The notes: generated by a model not told the origin, from the sequence alone. 64,000 nt of DNA from Tamaricihabitans halophyticus (GCF_004340875.1 NZ_SLXQ01000004.1:62001-126000), one strand, 5' to 3'; counted from the stretch's first letter, positions 46,500-55,541 are shown. A program made the numbers and translations.

Positions 46500-46586
46500 G
46501 TCCTCAGCTTATCGCCAGCGAATCGTCAGCATTTCGTACGCGCCGACACACAAGGTGAGTAGTGGAGTCGAACGTGAAGGAGCGAT

Positions 46587-48149
46587 ATGCGCAACACCAC
46601 GAGCGCGGCGGGCATCCGGGAATGGAGCGGTCTCGCGGTACTCGCCCTGCCCACCGCGCTGCTCGGGCTGGACGTCACCGTGCTCTACCTGGCACTACCC
46701 GCGCTCGCCGAGGATCTACGGCCAAGCGCCACCGAAACACTCTGGATCATGGACGCCTACGGCTTCCTCATCGCTGGATTACTGATCACCATGGGTAACG
46801 TTGGCGATCGGATCGGCCGGCGCAAGCTACTCCTCATCGGCGCCACGGCATTTGGCGTGGCCTCGGTACTCGCCGCGTACGCACCAAACGCCGAACTATT
46901 GATCACCGCGCGCGCGGCACTCGGCGTGGCCGGCGCCACGCTGATGCCAGCGACGCTTTCGCTGATCACCAATCTGTTTCACAACCTACGCCAACGAGCT
47001 CTCGCGATTGGCATCTGGGCGATGATGTTCGCACTCGGTATGGCCGCGGGACCGCTGGTCGGGGGTGTGCTGCTGGAGCGATTCTGGTGGGGATCGGCGT
47101 TTCTCGTCGCGATACCACTCATACTGGTTCTCCTGGTGACCGCGCCGTTCCTGCTGCCGGAGTACCGCGCGCCCAGGGCTGGCCGGTTCGATCTCCTCAG
47201 CGTCGCGCTGTCCATGCTCGCGATACTGCCGGTGATCTACGCGGTGAAAAGGGCGGCCAAGGACGGCTTCCAGCTGCCAACCGTCCTAGCGGCATTGCTC
47301 GGAGTGGCCATGGCAGTGGTGTTCGTCCGGCGGCAGCGCAGGCTCACGGACCCGCTCCTCGACGTCCGACTGTTCGCCAGCCGCACGTTCAGCGCAGCGC
47401 TCGGACTGCTGCTGATCGGGCTCGTCGGCGTCGGCGGGGTGATGTTCCTGGTCACCCAGCACCTCCAGCTCGTCGAAGAGCTCTCGCCATTCCACGCGGG
47501 CCTCTGGATGGGCCCGCCCGCTCTGGCGACGCTGGTCGCGTCGATCGTGGCTCCCCTGCTGGCGAGGCGATTTCGACCTGGGTATGTGGTGACCGGCACG
47601 CTCGGCCTTTCCACGGTCGGCTATCTACTCCTCACCCAGGTGTCCGGGGCGGGCAACATCCCGCTGGTGGTGGCCGGTTTCGCGTTCGTCTACCTCGGAT
47701 TGGGCGCCATCGCCGCACTGGGTACGGATCTGGTCGTCGGCTCCGCGCCCCCAGCCAGGGCCGGCTCGGCCTCGGCGCTATCCGAAACGGTCCAGGAGCT
47801 CGGACTCGCGATCGGCGTAGCCGTGCTCGGCAGTCTCGCCACCGTTGTCTACCGAACACAGCTGCACGCCCAACTACCCGGGGACCTGCCCGCCGAAACG
47901 ACCGAGACGGCCACCGAGAACCTGTCCGGTGCCACAGCCGTCGCCGACCAGCTGCCGGAGGACGCGCGCCAGGCGGCCGCGGACGCGTTCACTTCCGGTT
48001 TGAATGTGACCGCGCTGGTCGCTGGTATCGGCATCCTGCTGCTTGCGGTGCTGTCCGGTTTCACCTTGCGCGGCACCGGAGCAACCAAGGACACCCCACC
48101 CGAGGAACCCTCGTCAGACCCGGCGCGCGCTGGCCAGCCATGCGGGTAG
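46587..48149 (+). CDS. MFS drug exporter, DHA2 (14-TMS) family
   Basis: The 520-residue protein has about 14 membrane helices. The N-terminal LPTALLGLDVTVLYLALP carries the D-V-T motif of DHA2 exporters. GDRIGRRKLLLIG is motif A, and LGVAGATLMPATLSLI plus GPLVGGVLLERFWW are motif C-like. It resembles SmvA/LfrA-type quaternary-compound pumps. It diverges from the BTAD/AfsR-like regulator. Its last 36 bases overlap the convergent methyltransferase gene. Confidence 0.92.
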   Translation: MRNTTSAAGIREWSGLAVLALPTALLGLDVTVLYLALPALAEDLRPSATETLWIMDAYGFLIAGLLITMGNVGDRIGRRKLLLIGATAFGVASVLAAYAPNAELLITARAALGVAGATLMPATLSLITNLFHNLRQRALAIGIWAMMFALGMAAGPLVGGVLLERFWWGSAFLVAIPLILVLLVTAPFLLPEYRAPRAGRFDLLSVALSMLAILPVIYAVKRAAKDGFQLPTVLAALLGVAMAVVFVRRQRRLTDPLLDVRLFASRTFSAALGLLLIGLVGVGGVMFLVTQHLQLVEELSPFHAGLWMGPPALATLVASIVAPLLARRFRPGYVVTGTLGLSTVGYLLLTQVSGAGNIPLVVAGFAFVYLGLGAIAALGTDLVVGSAPPARAGSASALSETVQELGLAIGVAVLGSLATVVYRTQLHAQLPGDLPAETTETATENLSGATAVADQLPEDARQAAADAFTSGLNVTALVAGIGILLLAVLSGFTLRGTGATKDTPPEEPSSDPARAGQPCG

Positions 48150-48746
48150 GGCTACCCGTGTTCCCGATGCCACACCGAGTTCCGCGGCCTGCTCGTCATA
48201 AGCCATCGCGTAGTAGTGCGAGGGCTCAATATCCGTCAACTCCCAACCATCCTGGAAGGCTTCCTCGATGACCTCGGCCCGAATCCGGGGACCAAACCCC
48301 CGCTCATCTGTCTCGGCCAGGGCGAGTACAAATACCTGGCCGTCCGGCCGACATACCGCGTGTAGCGACTTCGCGTACGCGTGGCGATCCGCGGCACCAA
48401 AAACATGGAACAACGCACTGTCCACTATGGTGTCGTAGCTGTGGTCGCGCCCCAGACGCAGTGCGTCGGCCACCGCGAAGCGGGCAGGGACACCCTTGTC
48501 CGCCGCGTTGCGTTCCGCGAGTTCGATCGCACGTGCCGCGGAATCGATACCAAGCACGTCGTATCCGAGCTTGGCCAGGTGGATCGTATGCTCGCCTAGT
48601 CCGCATCCCGGATCGAGCACGGCTCCGCGAATCCGACCCTGGCGCTCGAGTTCCACCACGGCGGGCTGCGGTTCGCCGATCACCCAACCGGGCAGATCGG
48701 CCGCGTAGATCTCGTCAAACGTGCTCTTGGCTACGGTCTGGTCCAT
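48114..48746 (-). CDS. Class I SAM-dependent methyltransferase
   Basis: The protein is 210 residues. Motif I is VLDPGCGLGEHTIHLAKLG near residue 41, motif II VLGIDSAARAIELAE, and YDTIVDSALFHVFG is the acceptor-side motif. The fold is that of small methyltransferase_25 members. The substrate is unknown. The gene tail overlaps the MFS gene tail by 36 bases. A CTTGTC/GACAAG inverted repeat lies upstream at 48757-48779. Confidence 0.88.
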   Translation of the reverse strand: MDQTVAKSTFDEIYAADLPGWVIGEPQPAVVELERQGRIRGAVLDPGCGLGEHTIHLAKLGYDVLGIDSAARAIELAERNAADKGVPARFAVADALRLGRDHSYDTIVDSALFHVFGAADRHAYAKSLHAVCRPDGQVFVLALAETDERGFGPRIRAEVIEEAFQDGWELTDIEPSHYYAMAYDEQAAELGVASGTRVALPAWLASARRV

Positions 48747-48841
48747 TCGTTCACTCCTTGTCCGCTGCTACGCGACAAGTGTGAAACCTCGAGCAAACTT
48801 GATGTCAACCATCGGTGGACACGCCGGCGATCCGGTCCCCG

Positions 48842-49684
48842 CTAACTGGTGGCCGGGCCGCGTGGCCGCCAGCGACCGAACCCACCCTCTGTGTTGATCA
48901 CCTGGCCGACGATCCAGCGCGCTTCGTCGGTGATCAGCCACGCGATCAACCGGGCCGGGTCGTCGGGTTCGCCGTATCTGCCGGACGGAAACATCGGTCG
49001 CACGTACTCGAACATCTCCTCGGTCAGATAGCCGGTGTCCACTGGCCCCGGATTGACCGTGTTCAGTCGAATACCGCGATCGGCCAGCTGATCAGCGAGC
49101 GTCGTGGTGATGCCGGCGAGACCAGCTTTGGCGGTGGCGTAGGCGACTTCACCTGGCATCGGCCCGAGATCCTGGCCGGAGGTCATGAAGATCACCGCAC
49201 CTGGCCTTCCGAATTGATGCTGCGCGGCGAATGCTTGCGCCAACAGGATGGTCGACCTGGTGTTCACCGCCCAGTGCCGGTCGAGTTCAACCGCGCTCAA
49301 CGCGCCAAGCGGACCGTCCGACCCGCTGAGGGCGTGATTACACACCAGTGCGTCGATGTGTCCGAACTCCTGGACGGCCAGGTCCATCAGCTGCCGCGGC
49401 GCATCCGGTTCGGCGAGATCCGTGTGCGCGTCCGCCAGCCGTGCCGATGGCACCAACTGCTTGCGTATGCCGGCGAGTACCACCTCGAGATCATCGGCAC
49501 CCCAGTCCTGCTCCCGATCATGCGGCAGATAGTGCTGCGCGAACACGCTTGCGCCGTAGCTAGCCAGGCGTCGCGCGATCGCGTATCCGATCCCCTGCCG
49601 CCGGCTCACGCCAGTGACCAACACCCTCCTGCCAAGCAGTGGCAACGGCGCCCTGGCCAGTTCGTCAACTGGGTACTCAGTCAT
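48842..49684 (-). CDS. SDR-family oxidoreductase
   Basis: The 280-residue SDR has the cofactor loop VLVTGVSRRQGIGYAIARRL, CNHALSGSDG in place of the usual NNAG, and the catalytic S/Y/K with FMTSGQ and YATAKAGL. It ends with the usual QVINTEGGFG. It follows the flavin monooxygenase gene by 11 bases and is probably in its operon under the divergent TetR regulator. Substrate unknown. Confidence 0.88.
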   Translation of the reverse strand: MTEYPVDELARAPLPLLGRRVLVTGVSRRQGIGYAIARRLASYGASVFAQHYLPHDREQDWGADDLEVVLAGIRKQLVPSARLADAHTDLAEPDAPRQLMDLAVQEFGHIDALVCNHALSGSDGPLGALSAVELDRHWAVNTRSTILLAQAFAAQHQFGRPGAVIFMTSGQDLGPMPGEVAYATAKAGLAGITTTLADQLADRGIRLNTVNPGPVDTGYLTEEMFEYVRPMFPSGRYGEPDDPARLIAWLITDEARWIVGQVINTEGGFGRWRPRGPATS

Positions 49685-49695
49685 CAGCCGGCACT

Positions 49696-50769
49696 CTACC
49701 CACCACCGCCTGAGCGGAGCACTCGAGAGCCCATACGCAACGCGGTATCCCGCAGCACGACCCGGCGGGTGTTCGTCATACCCGCGGCCAGGCGGGCCAG
49801 GCTGGCGATCCGCTGCGCGGGAGCCCGCCGAGACCGGTCATAGCTAGCGAGCGCCTCAGTCACCGAGGAAGCCCGGCCAAGGCAACGCGCCAGTTCGGTC
49901 GCGTCCACCAACGCCTGTCCCGCCCCTTGGCCCAGATCCGGGGTCATCGCGTGCGCCGCGTCCCCGACAAGGGCCACTGATCCCGAAACGAATGAGCGCA
50001 ACCTCGGCGCAAGGTCGTATACCTCGTGCCGGAGTACCCGCGAAGAGTCAATGGCCTCGACAAGTCCGGGCACGGGATGGTGCCAGCTGGCCAGTAGCCG
50101 CCGGATATCGTCAACACCGTCTAGTTTGTTCCGTCCAGATAGGACAGACACGAAGAAGTTGGTGCGGCCAGGTTCGACCGGCGTGTAACCGATCTTCACC
50201 CCGTTTCCCCAGGTCTCTCCGTACCGGTCCAGTTCGAGATCCACGCAACCACGCCATGCCACCGTGCCCGACCATCGTGGACGCGTGAGATCACCGAAGC
50301 TCGCGAGCCGGACCACACTGCGCAACCCATCCGCGCCGATGACGACGTCGTACTTGCCGCACAGCGCGGCAATATCTGACACGGCTGGCTCGACGCCGGT
50401 GTGGATCGTGAGGTCTGGCCAGCCCCGCACCGCGTCCAGCAGCATGTCAATGAGCGCGGCCCGAGACAGCAGCAGCACAGGGGCACCACGACGCTCGATC
50501 CGCGCCAGCGGCAGTTCCATGAGCCGTCGACCGGACGGTGCACTGATCACCCCGGAGCGGTACGGCACGGCAGCGTCCCGCAGCGCTACGTCGAGACCTA
50601 GCCAACGCAGGGCTCGTTGCGCCTCCGACCACATGCCTAACGCCGTGCCGACATCCACAATCGACGGTTCGCGTTCCAGGACGGTGACCCGCCACCCCAC
50701 GCGGGCAAGTCCGAGCGCACCGGACAGGCCGCTGATCCCAGCACCCACGATGACGGCGGTTCCACGCAT
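49696..50769 (-). CDS. FAD-dependent monooxygenase
   Basis: The 357-residue protein has the FAD loop VIVGAGISGLSGALGLARVG, the YDVVIGADGLRSVVR motif near residue 140 and VALVGDAAHAMTPDLGQGAGQ near residue 268. It is of the aromatic-ring hydroxylase type. Its start faces the TetR gene across 56 bases holding two operator copies. With the SDR it may modify an aromatic or antibiotic-like compound sensed by the TetR protein. Confidence 0.91.
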   Translation of the reverse strand: MRGTAVIVGAGISGLSGALGLARVGWRVTVLEREPSIVDVGTALGMWSEAQRALRWLGLDVALRDAAVPYRSGVISAPSGRRLMELPLARIERRGAPVLLLSRAALIDMLLDAVRGWPDLTIHTGVEPAVSDIAALCGKYDVVIGADGLRSVVRLASFGDLTRPRWSGTVAWRGCVDLELDRYGETWGNGVKIGYTPVEPGRTNFFVSVLSGRNKLDGVDDIRRLLASWHHPVPGLVEAIDSSRVLRHEVYDLAPRLRSFVSGSVALVGDAAHAMTPDLGQGAGQALVDATELARCLGRASSVTEALASYDRSRRAPAQRIASLARLAAGMTNTRRVVLRDTALRMGSRVLRSGGGG

Positions 50770-50779
50770 AGAAACACGA

Positions 50780-50815
50780 TACTACGTTTGTAGTAGATAT
50801 ACAACGCCTGTAGTA
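50780..50815. promoter_or_regulatory. Tandem TetR operators between the monooxygenase and TetR genes
   Basis: TACTAC-GTTT-GTAGTA (50780-50795) is perfect. TACAAC-GCCT-GTAGTA (50800-50815) has one mismatch and the same four-base spacer. The centres are 20 bases apart. The pair fills most of the 56-base divergent gap, so binding would shut both directions. Confidence 0.75.
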
Positions 50816-50825
50816 CGCTCGCTCT

Positions 50826-51401
50826 ATGGGGCGACGCGAGCAGGCATTGGATGCGGCCATTCAGGTCCTCGGCAACCACGGACCCCGGACGCTGACCCAC
50901 CGGGCGGTCGACACCGCCGGCGACCTACCGGAAGGCACGACGTCGAACTACTTCCGCAGCCGCGACCAACTGATCGGCGGAATTCTCGAGCACGTTCGCG
51001 CCAGGGAGAACGAACGCTACGCGGTGGTCGCCGCGTCGCCGACGCCGCGCGATGCGGCGGGTATCGCCGAGGATGCGGTTGCCATGCTTCACTTCCTCCG
51101 CACCGAAGGTCGCGACCTCGCACTGGCAAGACATGCCCTGTTTCTCGAGGCAGCCAATCGCCCCGAGCTCGGTCCCGCCCTACGCGAGGGCGCCACCCAA
51201 TGGCATGCGCTCACCGCTGAACGACTACGCCTCGCCGGCTCGGTGACACCAGAGACGCACGCCCGCGCCCTGCTCGCCTGCCTCGATGGACTACTGATCG
51301 CGACCCTTGCCTACAGTCAACAACCCGACAACACGACTGAGGCGATCCACTCGCTGGTACACGCGATGCTGCCGGCTCAGCAGGCCAGCGCGCCACGGTA
51401 G
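50826..51401 (+). CDS. TetR-family transcriptional regulator
   Basis: The 191-residue regulator begins directly with the DNA-binding domain: RREQALDAAIQVLGNHGPRTLTHRAV, then AGDLPEGTTSNYFRSRDQL. The remainder is a TetR_C_6-like ligand domain. There is no ribosome site before ATG 50826, which suggests leaderless translation. Its own operator pair lies 11-46 bases upstream. It should repress itself and the divergent monooxygenase-SDR operon. Confidence 0.92.
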   Translation: MGRREQALDAAIQVLGNHGPRTLTHRAVDTAGDLPEGTTSNYFRSRDQLIGGILEHVRARENERYAVVAASPTPRDAAGIAEDAVAMLHFLRTEGRDLALARHALFLEAANRPELGPALREGATQWHALTAERLRLAGSVTPETHARALLACLDGLLIATLAYSQQPDNTTEAIHSLVHAMLPAQQASAPR

Positions 51402-51648
51402 ACAGAACAACACAAACACGACACTCGCTACTAATCGTTGTCATGTGCGAATTATCGTTCCAAATGGCCGCACGACTGTCCTTTCATCCGATTTTTGATC
51501 ACGGGCAGGTTAAGAATGTTCGCCGCGGTTCGGTAGATCGTTGCCGAAACTCGGCGTGACGTGCAGTCTCTTGTGGCTGGGATGCCGTTCACCACACCAA
51601 GGAACGGACATTTCGCCTTTTACGGAATGGATCGGATCACGAGAGCAG
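51402..51648. other. Long leader before the BCCT transporter gene
   Basis: These 247 bases are less GC-rich than the surroundings and hold no convincing gene. In-frame codons upstream of ATG 51649 stay open to about 51541 but lack similarity. No promoter or hairpin stands out clearly. The length is compatible with regulated transcription of an osmolyte transporter. Confidence 0.4.
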
Positions 51649-53439
51649 ATGTCGACACAGAATCAAATTGATGAGGATGGGGCGGATTCCGACAATCACG
51701 CCTTAACCGGTACTGGACATGCCGGCGAAGCCGAGAGCAAGGCACGTACCGACTGGATCGTGTATGGCGTCACCGCCGCCGTCGCCCTCGCATTCGTCAC
51801 CTGGGGTTTCGTGTCCACCGACACGCTCAGCACGGCTGCGCAAGGCGCCCTTGACTGGTTGATGGCGAACCTTGGCTGGACGTTTGTCCTTGCCTCGACC
51901 GGGTTCGTGGTGTTCTCACTATGGCTGGCGTTCAGCCGTTTCGGGAAGATCCCGCTCGGCAAGGACGACGAGAAACCAGAGTTCCGCACGGTTTCCTGGA
52001 TCGCGATGATGTTCAGCGCGGGCATGGGGATCGGCCTGATGTTCTTCGGCATGGCCGAACCGCTCACGCACTTCATGGATCCGCCGCCTGGGGTCACCCA
52101 GGCACAAACCGAGGACGCCATCGAGAGTGCGATGGCGACCTCGCTTTTCCACTGGACCCTGCACCCGTGGGCGATCTACGCGGTGCTCGGCCTTGCGATC
52201 GCCTACGGCTGTTTCCGCCGCGGCCGTAAGCAGCTGATCAGCTCCGCGTTCGCGCCACTGATCGGAAAACGTCGTTCCGAAGGACCGATCGGCAAGTTCA
52301 TCGATATTCTCGCGCTGTTCGCCACGCTGTTTGGCTCCGCGGCCTCACTGGGTATCGGTGCACTCCAGATTCAGACCGGTATGAAAGAAGCGGGGTGGAT
52401 CAGCAGCCTTGGCACCACCGTGCTCGTGCTGATCATCGTCGTGCTGACGATCTGCTTCATCGTCTCAGCGGTCTCGGGTGTGGCCCGAGGGATCCAGTGG
52501 CTCTCGAACATCAACATGGTGCTGGCCGCGTTGCTGGCGTTCTTCCTGTTCATCGTCGGCCCCACGGTTTTCGTGCTGAAGTTGCTGCCCACCTCGATCG
52601 GTTCCTACATCAGGGACTTTGGCGAGATGGCGTCCTGGTCCGGCGCGACCGGCGGTGCCGCGATGAACGAGTTCCTCTCCGGCTGGACGATCTTCTACTG
52701 GGCGTGGTGGATCTCCTGGACCCCGTTCGTCGGCATGTTCCTCGCCAGGATCAGCAGGGGGCGCACCATCCGCCAGTTCGTCGCAGGCGTGATCCTGGTA
52801 CCAAGTTTGGTCAGCCTCGTATGGTTTGCCATCTTCGGTGGTACCGCGATCACCGAGCAACGCAATGGCGGCAATCCATTCGGCACTGGCGCCGAAGAAG
52901 AGATCACCTTCAATGTGCTCCAGGAATTGCCGTGGACCGGGATCACCTCGGTCATCGTGATGGTCCTGGTGGCGATCTTCTTCGTATCCGGCGCGGATGC
53001 GGCATCGATCGTGATGGGCACGCTGTCCCAACGAGGTTCGATCGAGCCAAAACGCTGGATCGTCATATTCTGGGGTGCCGCGACCGGCGCGGTCGCCGCG
53101 ATCATGCTCGTCATCGGCGGCGACAAAGCCTTGACCGGTATCCAGAATCTGACCTTCATCGGTGCGCTGCCGTTCACCATCGTCCTTGTCCTGCTGTGTT
53201 TCTCGCTCACCAAGGACTTGCGCGCCGATCCGATGATGCAACGCGACATCAAGGGCGCCGAGGTGCTGGAAACCGCCGTGCTGCAAGGAGTGAACCAACA
53301 CCACGGCGACTTCCAGCTGGAGATCAAGCCCACCGAACCCGATTCGTCGGAGGACGAAAGCTCGGCGGGGCGACACGCCTCGGGCACGACCAGCGGATCT
53401 ACCGACGGCAAGGTAGGCACACCCGAAACCCTGACCTGA
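51649..53439 (+). CDS. BCCT-family betaine/choline/carnitine transporter
   Basis: From ATG 51649 the protein is 596 residues with twelve membrane helices. The glycine-rich MMFSAGMGIGLMFFGMAEPL near residue 118 and the tryptophan-rich signature YWAWWISWTPFVGMFLARIS near residue 348 are diagnostic. The acidic N-terminal tail and the 60-residue charged C-terminal tail are probable osmosensing parts. It imports glycine betaine or related solutes, which fits a salt- or drought-exposed actinomycete. Confidence 0.94.
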   Translation: MSTQNQIDEDGADSDNHALTGTGHAGEAESKARTDWIVYGVTAAVALAFVTWGFVSTDTLSTAAQGALDWLMANLGWTFVLASTGFVVFSLWLAFSRFGKIPLGKDDEKPEFRTVSWIAMMFSAGMGIGLMFFGMAEPLTHFMDPPPGVTQAQTEDAIESAMATSLFHWTLHPWAIYAVLGLAIAYGCFRRGRKQLISSAFAPLIGKRRSEGPIGKFIDILALFATLFGSAASLGIGALQIQTGMKEAGWISSLGTTVLVLIIVVLTICFIVSAVSGVARGIQWLSNINMVLAALLAFFLFIVGPTVFVLKLLPTSIGSYIRDFGEMASWSGATGGAAMNEFLSGWTIFYWAWWISWTPFVGMFLARISRGRTIRQFVAGVILVPSLVSLVWFAIFGGTAITEQRNGGNPFGTGAEEEITFNVLQELPWTGITSVIVMVLVAIFFVSGADAASIVMGTLSQRGSIEPKRWIVIFWGAATGAVAAIMLVIGGDKALTGIQNLTFIGALPFTIVLVLLCFSLTKDLRADPMMQRDIKGAEVLETAVLQGVNQHHGDFQLEIKPTEPDSSEDESSAGRHASGTTSGSTDGKVGTPETLT

Positions 53440-53452
53440 CGAACAGAACGCC

Positions 53453-53836
53453 ATAGGCAGCTCGTTCGTACAGAACATCGCGATCGACTGCGCCGACCCG
53501 TATGCGCTTGCGACCTTCTGGAGCGCTGTGGCCGGCCAGCCGGTGTCGGATGAGGACGGTCCAGGAGACCCCGAGGCCGTGGTGTCACTGCCAAACGGTG
53601 TCGATCTCATGTTCCTGCGCGTTCCGGAGCCGAAGATCGTCAAGAACCGGGTACACATCTGTCTCCGGCCCGAGCAACAGCGCCGCGACGCTGAAGTCGC
53701 CCGCATTATCGAGCTGGGCGCTACCCTGCTTGACGATCAACGGAATGAAGACGGCAGCGGTTGGGCCGTGCTTGGCGACCCGGAAGGCAACGAGTTCTGC
53801 GTGCTTCGCAGCCTTGCCGAGTTGCCGGCTTCGTGA
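53453..53836 (+). CDS. VOC/glyoxalase-like protein without a canonical start codon
   Basis: The conserved N-terminus (GSSFVQNIAIDCADPYALAT, followed by FW) is encoded from 53456, but the frame has no ATG, GTG, TTG or CTG between its upstream TGA (53432) and GTG 53528. The codon at 53453, where ATG would fall, is ATA. Read from there the product is 127 residues, the usual size for this VOC subgroup, with VVSLPNGVDLMFLRVPEPK and the end motif VLGDPEGNEFCVL. Starting at GTG 53528 would remove the first beta strand. It is either an AUA-started gene or one that has lost its start. It follows the BCCT gene by 13 bases. Confidence 0.7.
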   Translation: MGSSFVQNIAIDCADPYALATFWSAVAGQPVSDEDGPGDPEAVVSLPNGVDLMFLRVPEPKIVKNRVHICLRPEQQRRDAEVARIIELGATLLDDQRNEDGSGWAVLGDPEGNEFCVLRSLAELPAS

Positions 53837-53848
53837 TGAGCGAGCCAG

Positions 53849-54652
53849 CTAGCCGCAGCGCATGGTCAGACCGCCGTCAACCGGTAGGCACACGCCATTG
53901 ACATAGGCCGCTTCATTGGAGGCCAGGAACAGGCAGGCGTTGGCTACGTCCCACGGCGAACCCATTCGACCCGTTGGGCTCAACGCGTGCCGCGCGGCAA
54001 GCAGATCCTCGACCGTATCCGCCTGGCTGGACAACTGCTGGCGGACCAGCGGAGTGTCGATGAAACCAGGCGCGACCGCGTTGGCCCGAATTCCCTGGGC
54101 GGCATGGGATACGGCGAGCGATACCGTCACCTGATTCACGGCTGCCTTGCTCGCCATGTATGCGGGGTACTCGTATCCGACGTGCCGGAGACCCGCGATG
54201 GAGGATACGTTCACGATCGCGCCACGACCGCGACCGAGCATGCCAGGCAGTACGTACTTACAGGTCAGGAATACACTGTCCACGTTGACGGCAAAAGTGC
54301 GTTGCCACTGCTCGTAGGAAAGCTCCACGGGGCCACCGAGTGCCGTCACGCCAACGTTGTTGTGGAGCACGTCAATCTGGCCGAACTCGGCCAGTGTTCG
54401 CTCGACCGCCGCCGCGACGTTCTGTTCATCGGTCACGTCCGCGGTAACTCCGATGGCCGCCCCGCCGGTGTCGGTGATCCGCTCCACGGTACGTGTCGCC
54501 GCCGCCGAGTCCACATCAACCACCGCCACTCGCGCGCCCTCGCGCGCGTAGCTGACAGCGGCGGCGTGACCGTTGCTGATGCCGTACTCCGTGGCACCCG
54601 TACCGCCGCCGAAGACGATCGCCACCGTATCCCGCATCCGGTCATCCACCAT
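53849..54652 (-). CDS. SDR-family oxidoreductase (last gene of the thiolase operon)
   Basis: The 267-residue SDR has NNVG, the catalytic YMASK and a C-terminal VNGVCLPVDGGLTMR. The cofactor loop is unusual: FGGGTGATEYGISNGHAAA has an insertion relative to TGxxxGIG. Its start overlaps the tandem-PPC gene stop by 11 bases, so it is co-translated. It probably oxidises or reduces a hydroxyl on the CoA-linked intermediate of this pathway; that is inference. Confidence 0.89.
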   Translation of the reverse strand: MVDDRMRDTVAIVFGGGTGATEYGISNGHAAAVSYAREGARVAVVDVDSAAATRTVERITDTGGAAIGVTADVTDEQNVAAAVERTLAEFGQIDVLHNNVGVTALGGPVELSYEQWQRTFAVNVDSVFLTCKYVLPGMLGRGRGAIVNVSSIAGLRHVGYEYPAYMASKAAVNQVTVSLAVSHAAQGIRANAVAPGFIDTPLVRQQLSSQADTVEDLLAARHALSPTGRMGSPWDVANACLFLASNEAAYVNGVCLPVDGGLTMRCG

Positions 54653-55541
54653 CCGCGGCAGCCTCCTCCAGGTAGAGTTCGAATGTCACCGCGACCGGGT
54701 TCTGCCCGGGAATCAACAATCCCGAGTGGACATCGCCATTCCGGTCCACCGCGGTTCCGGCGAGTATGACCTCCGGCGAGCCGGTTTCCGCATAGCGCAC
54801 CGTTCCAGTGAGTTCGGTGAACTCGGTCGCCGGCCAATCGGCCTCGACCACCCTGCCAGCGCCAGTACGCAACCTGGCCCCAACAACGCTTCCCAAGCTA
54901 GCGCAGATTGTCGCGGATGCGAACTCGCCTTTCCGGCAGGCGAACAGCACGGCTTCATGCAGATCGACCCCAGGGCGCACCCGCGAAATGACTCCTCGCC
55001 GCTGGCCCAACGCATCGGCCGGTCGCCTCGCCGGCGTGAAGGCCGGCAGCCCGGTCTCCAGGTCGGTTTCGCTGTACTGGTTTACCTCGTGTAAGGCGCG
55101 CACGACCGCATGGACAGGTACCGCGCCTACGGTGGCACCTGGCAACAGGTGCCCACCCCGAAGCTGACCATCACTACCCCGCCAGCTGGCGTGCAGATGT
55201 GCGAACCGGTCGCCATCGCGTAGTCCCAACGTCGCCGACCCGCTCGAGAGGAAGGCGGGCTCGGTGACCGCGATGGTATCGCTGAAGGTCGCCTGCCGTT
55301 GTCCACTGTGGTCAATCGCCGGATGCACATACGACAGGGCACCAAGAGTCCCCGCGCAGAGCTGGATACTCGCCGCGGCGCAGCCGGCGTCGGCAACAAC
55401 CGACCACAGTTCGTCGGTGAGCACCGAGCCAGGAGAAAGTTCGGCATGGCGCACGCTGATCGTCGTCGGCACCGCCACCACACGCTCCGCCTGTCGTGGC
55501 CCGGCATGTACCAGCGGCTCACCCGCTCGCTGACCGGGCAT
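54642..55541 (-). CDS. Tandem PPC (DUF296) domain protein
   Basis: The 299-residue protein has two PPC/DUF296-like halves. The first, about 25-155, keeps the possible metal histidines H115, H117 and H131 in FAHLHASW and RGGHLLPGATVG. The second, about 185-295, has the PPC outline (FACRKGEFASATICASLGSV, then HSGLLIPGQNPVAV) but only one of these histidines (H272). It overlaps the ligase gene by 23 bases and the SDR gene by 11, so it is a fixed part of this catabolic operon. PPC is best known from plant AT-hook proteins; a catalytic role is possible but unproved. Confidence 0.75.
   Translation of the reverse strand: MPGQRAGEPLVHAGPRQAERVVAVPTTISVRHAELSPGSVLTDELWSVVADAGCAAASIQLCAGTLGALSYVHPAIDHSGQRQATFSDTIAVTEPAFLSSGSATLGLRDGDRFAHLHASWRGSDGQLRGGHLLPGATVGAVPVHAVVRALHEVNQYSETDLETGLPAFTPARRPADALGQRRGVISRVRPGVDLHEAVLFACRKGEFASATICASLGSVVGARLRTGAGRVVEADWPATEFTELTGTVRYAETGSPEVILAGTAVDRNGDVHSGLLIPGQNPVAVTFELYLEEAAADGG

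Noticed and set aside
47087-48271. Plus-strand frame of 394 codons overlapping the MFS gene
   Set aside because: The MFS frame carries exporter motifs; this one is arginine-rich and out of frame.
48757-48779. CTTGTC-N11-GACAAG inverted repeat before the methyltransferase gene
   Set aside because: Six-bp arms with a long spacer occur by chance; no second copy and no adjacent regulator.
52465-53706. Minus-strand frame of 413 codons across the BCCT gene
   Set aside because: Antisense to twelve clear membrane helices and low-complexity in content.
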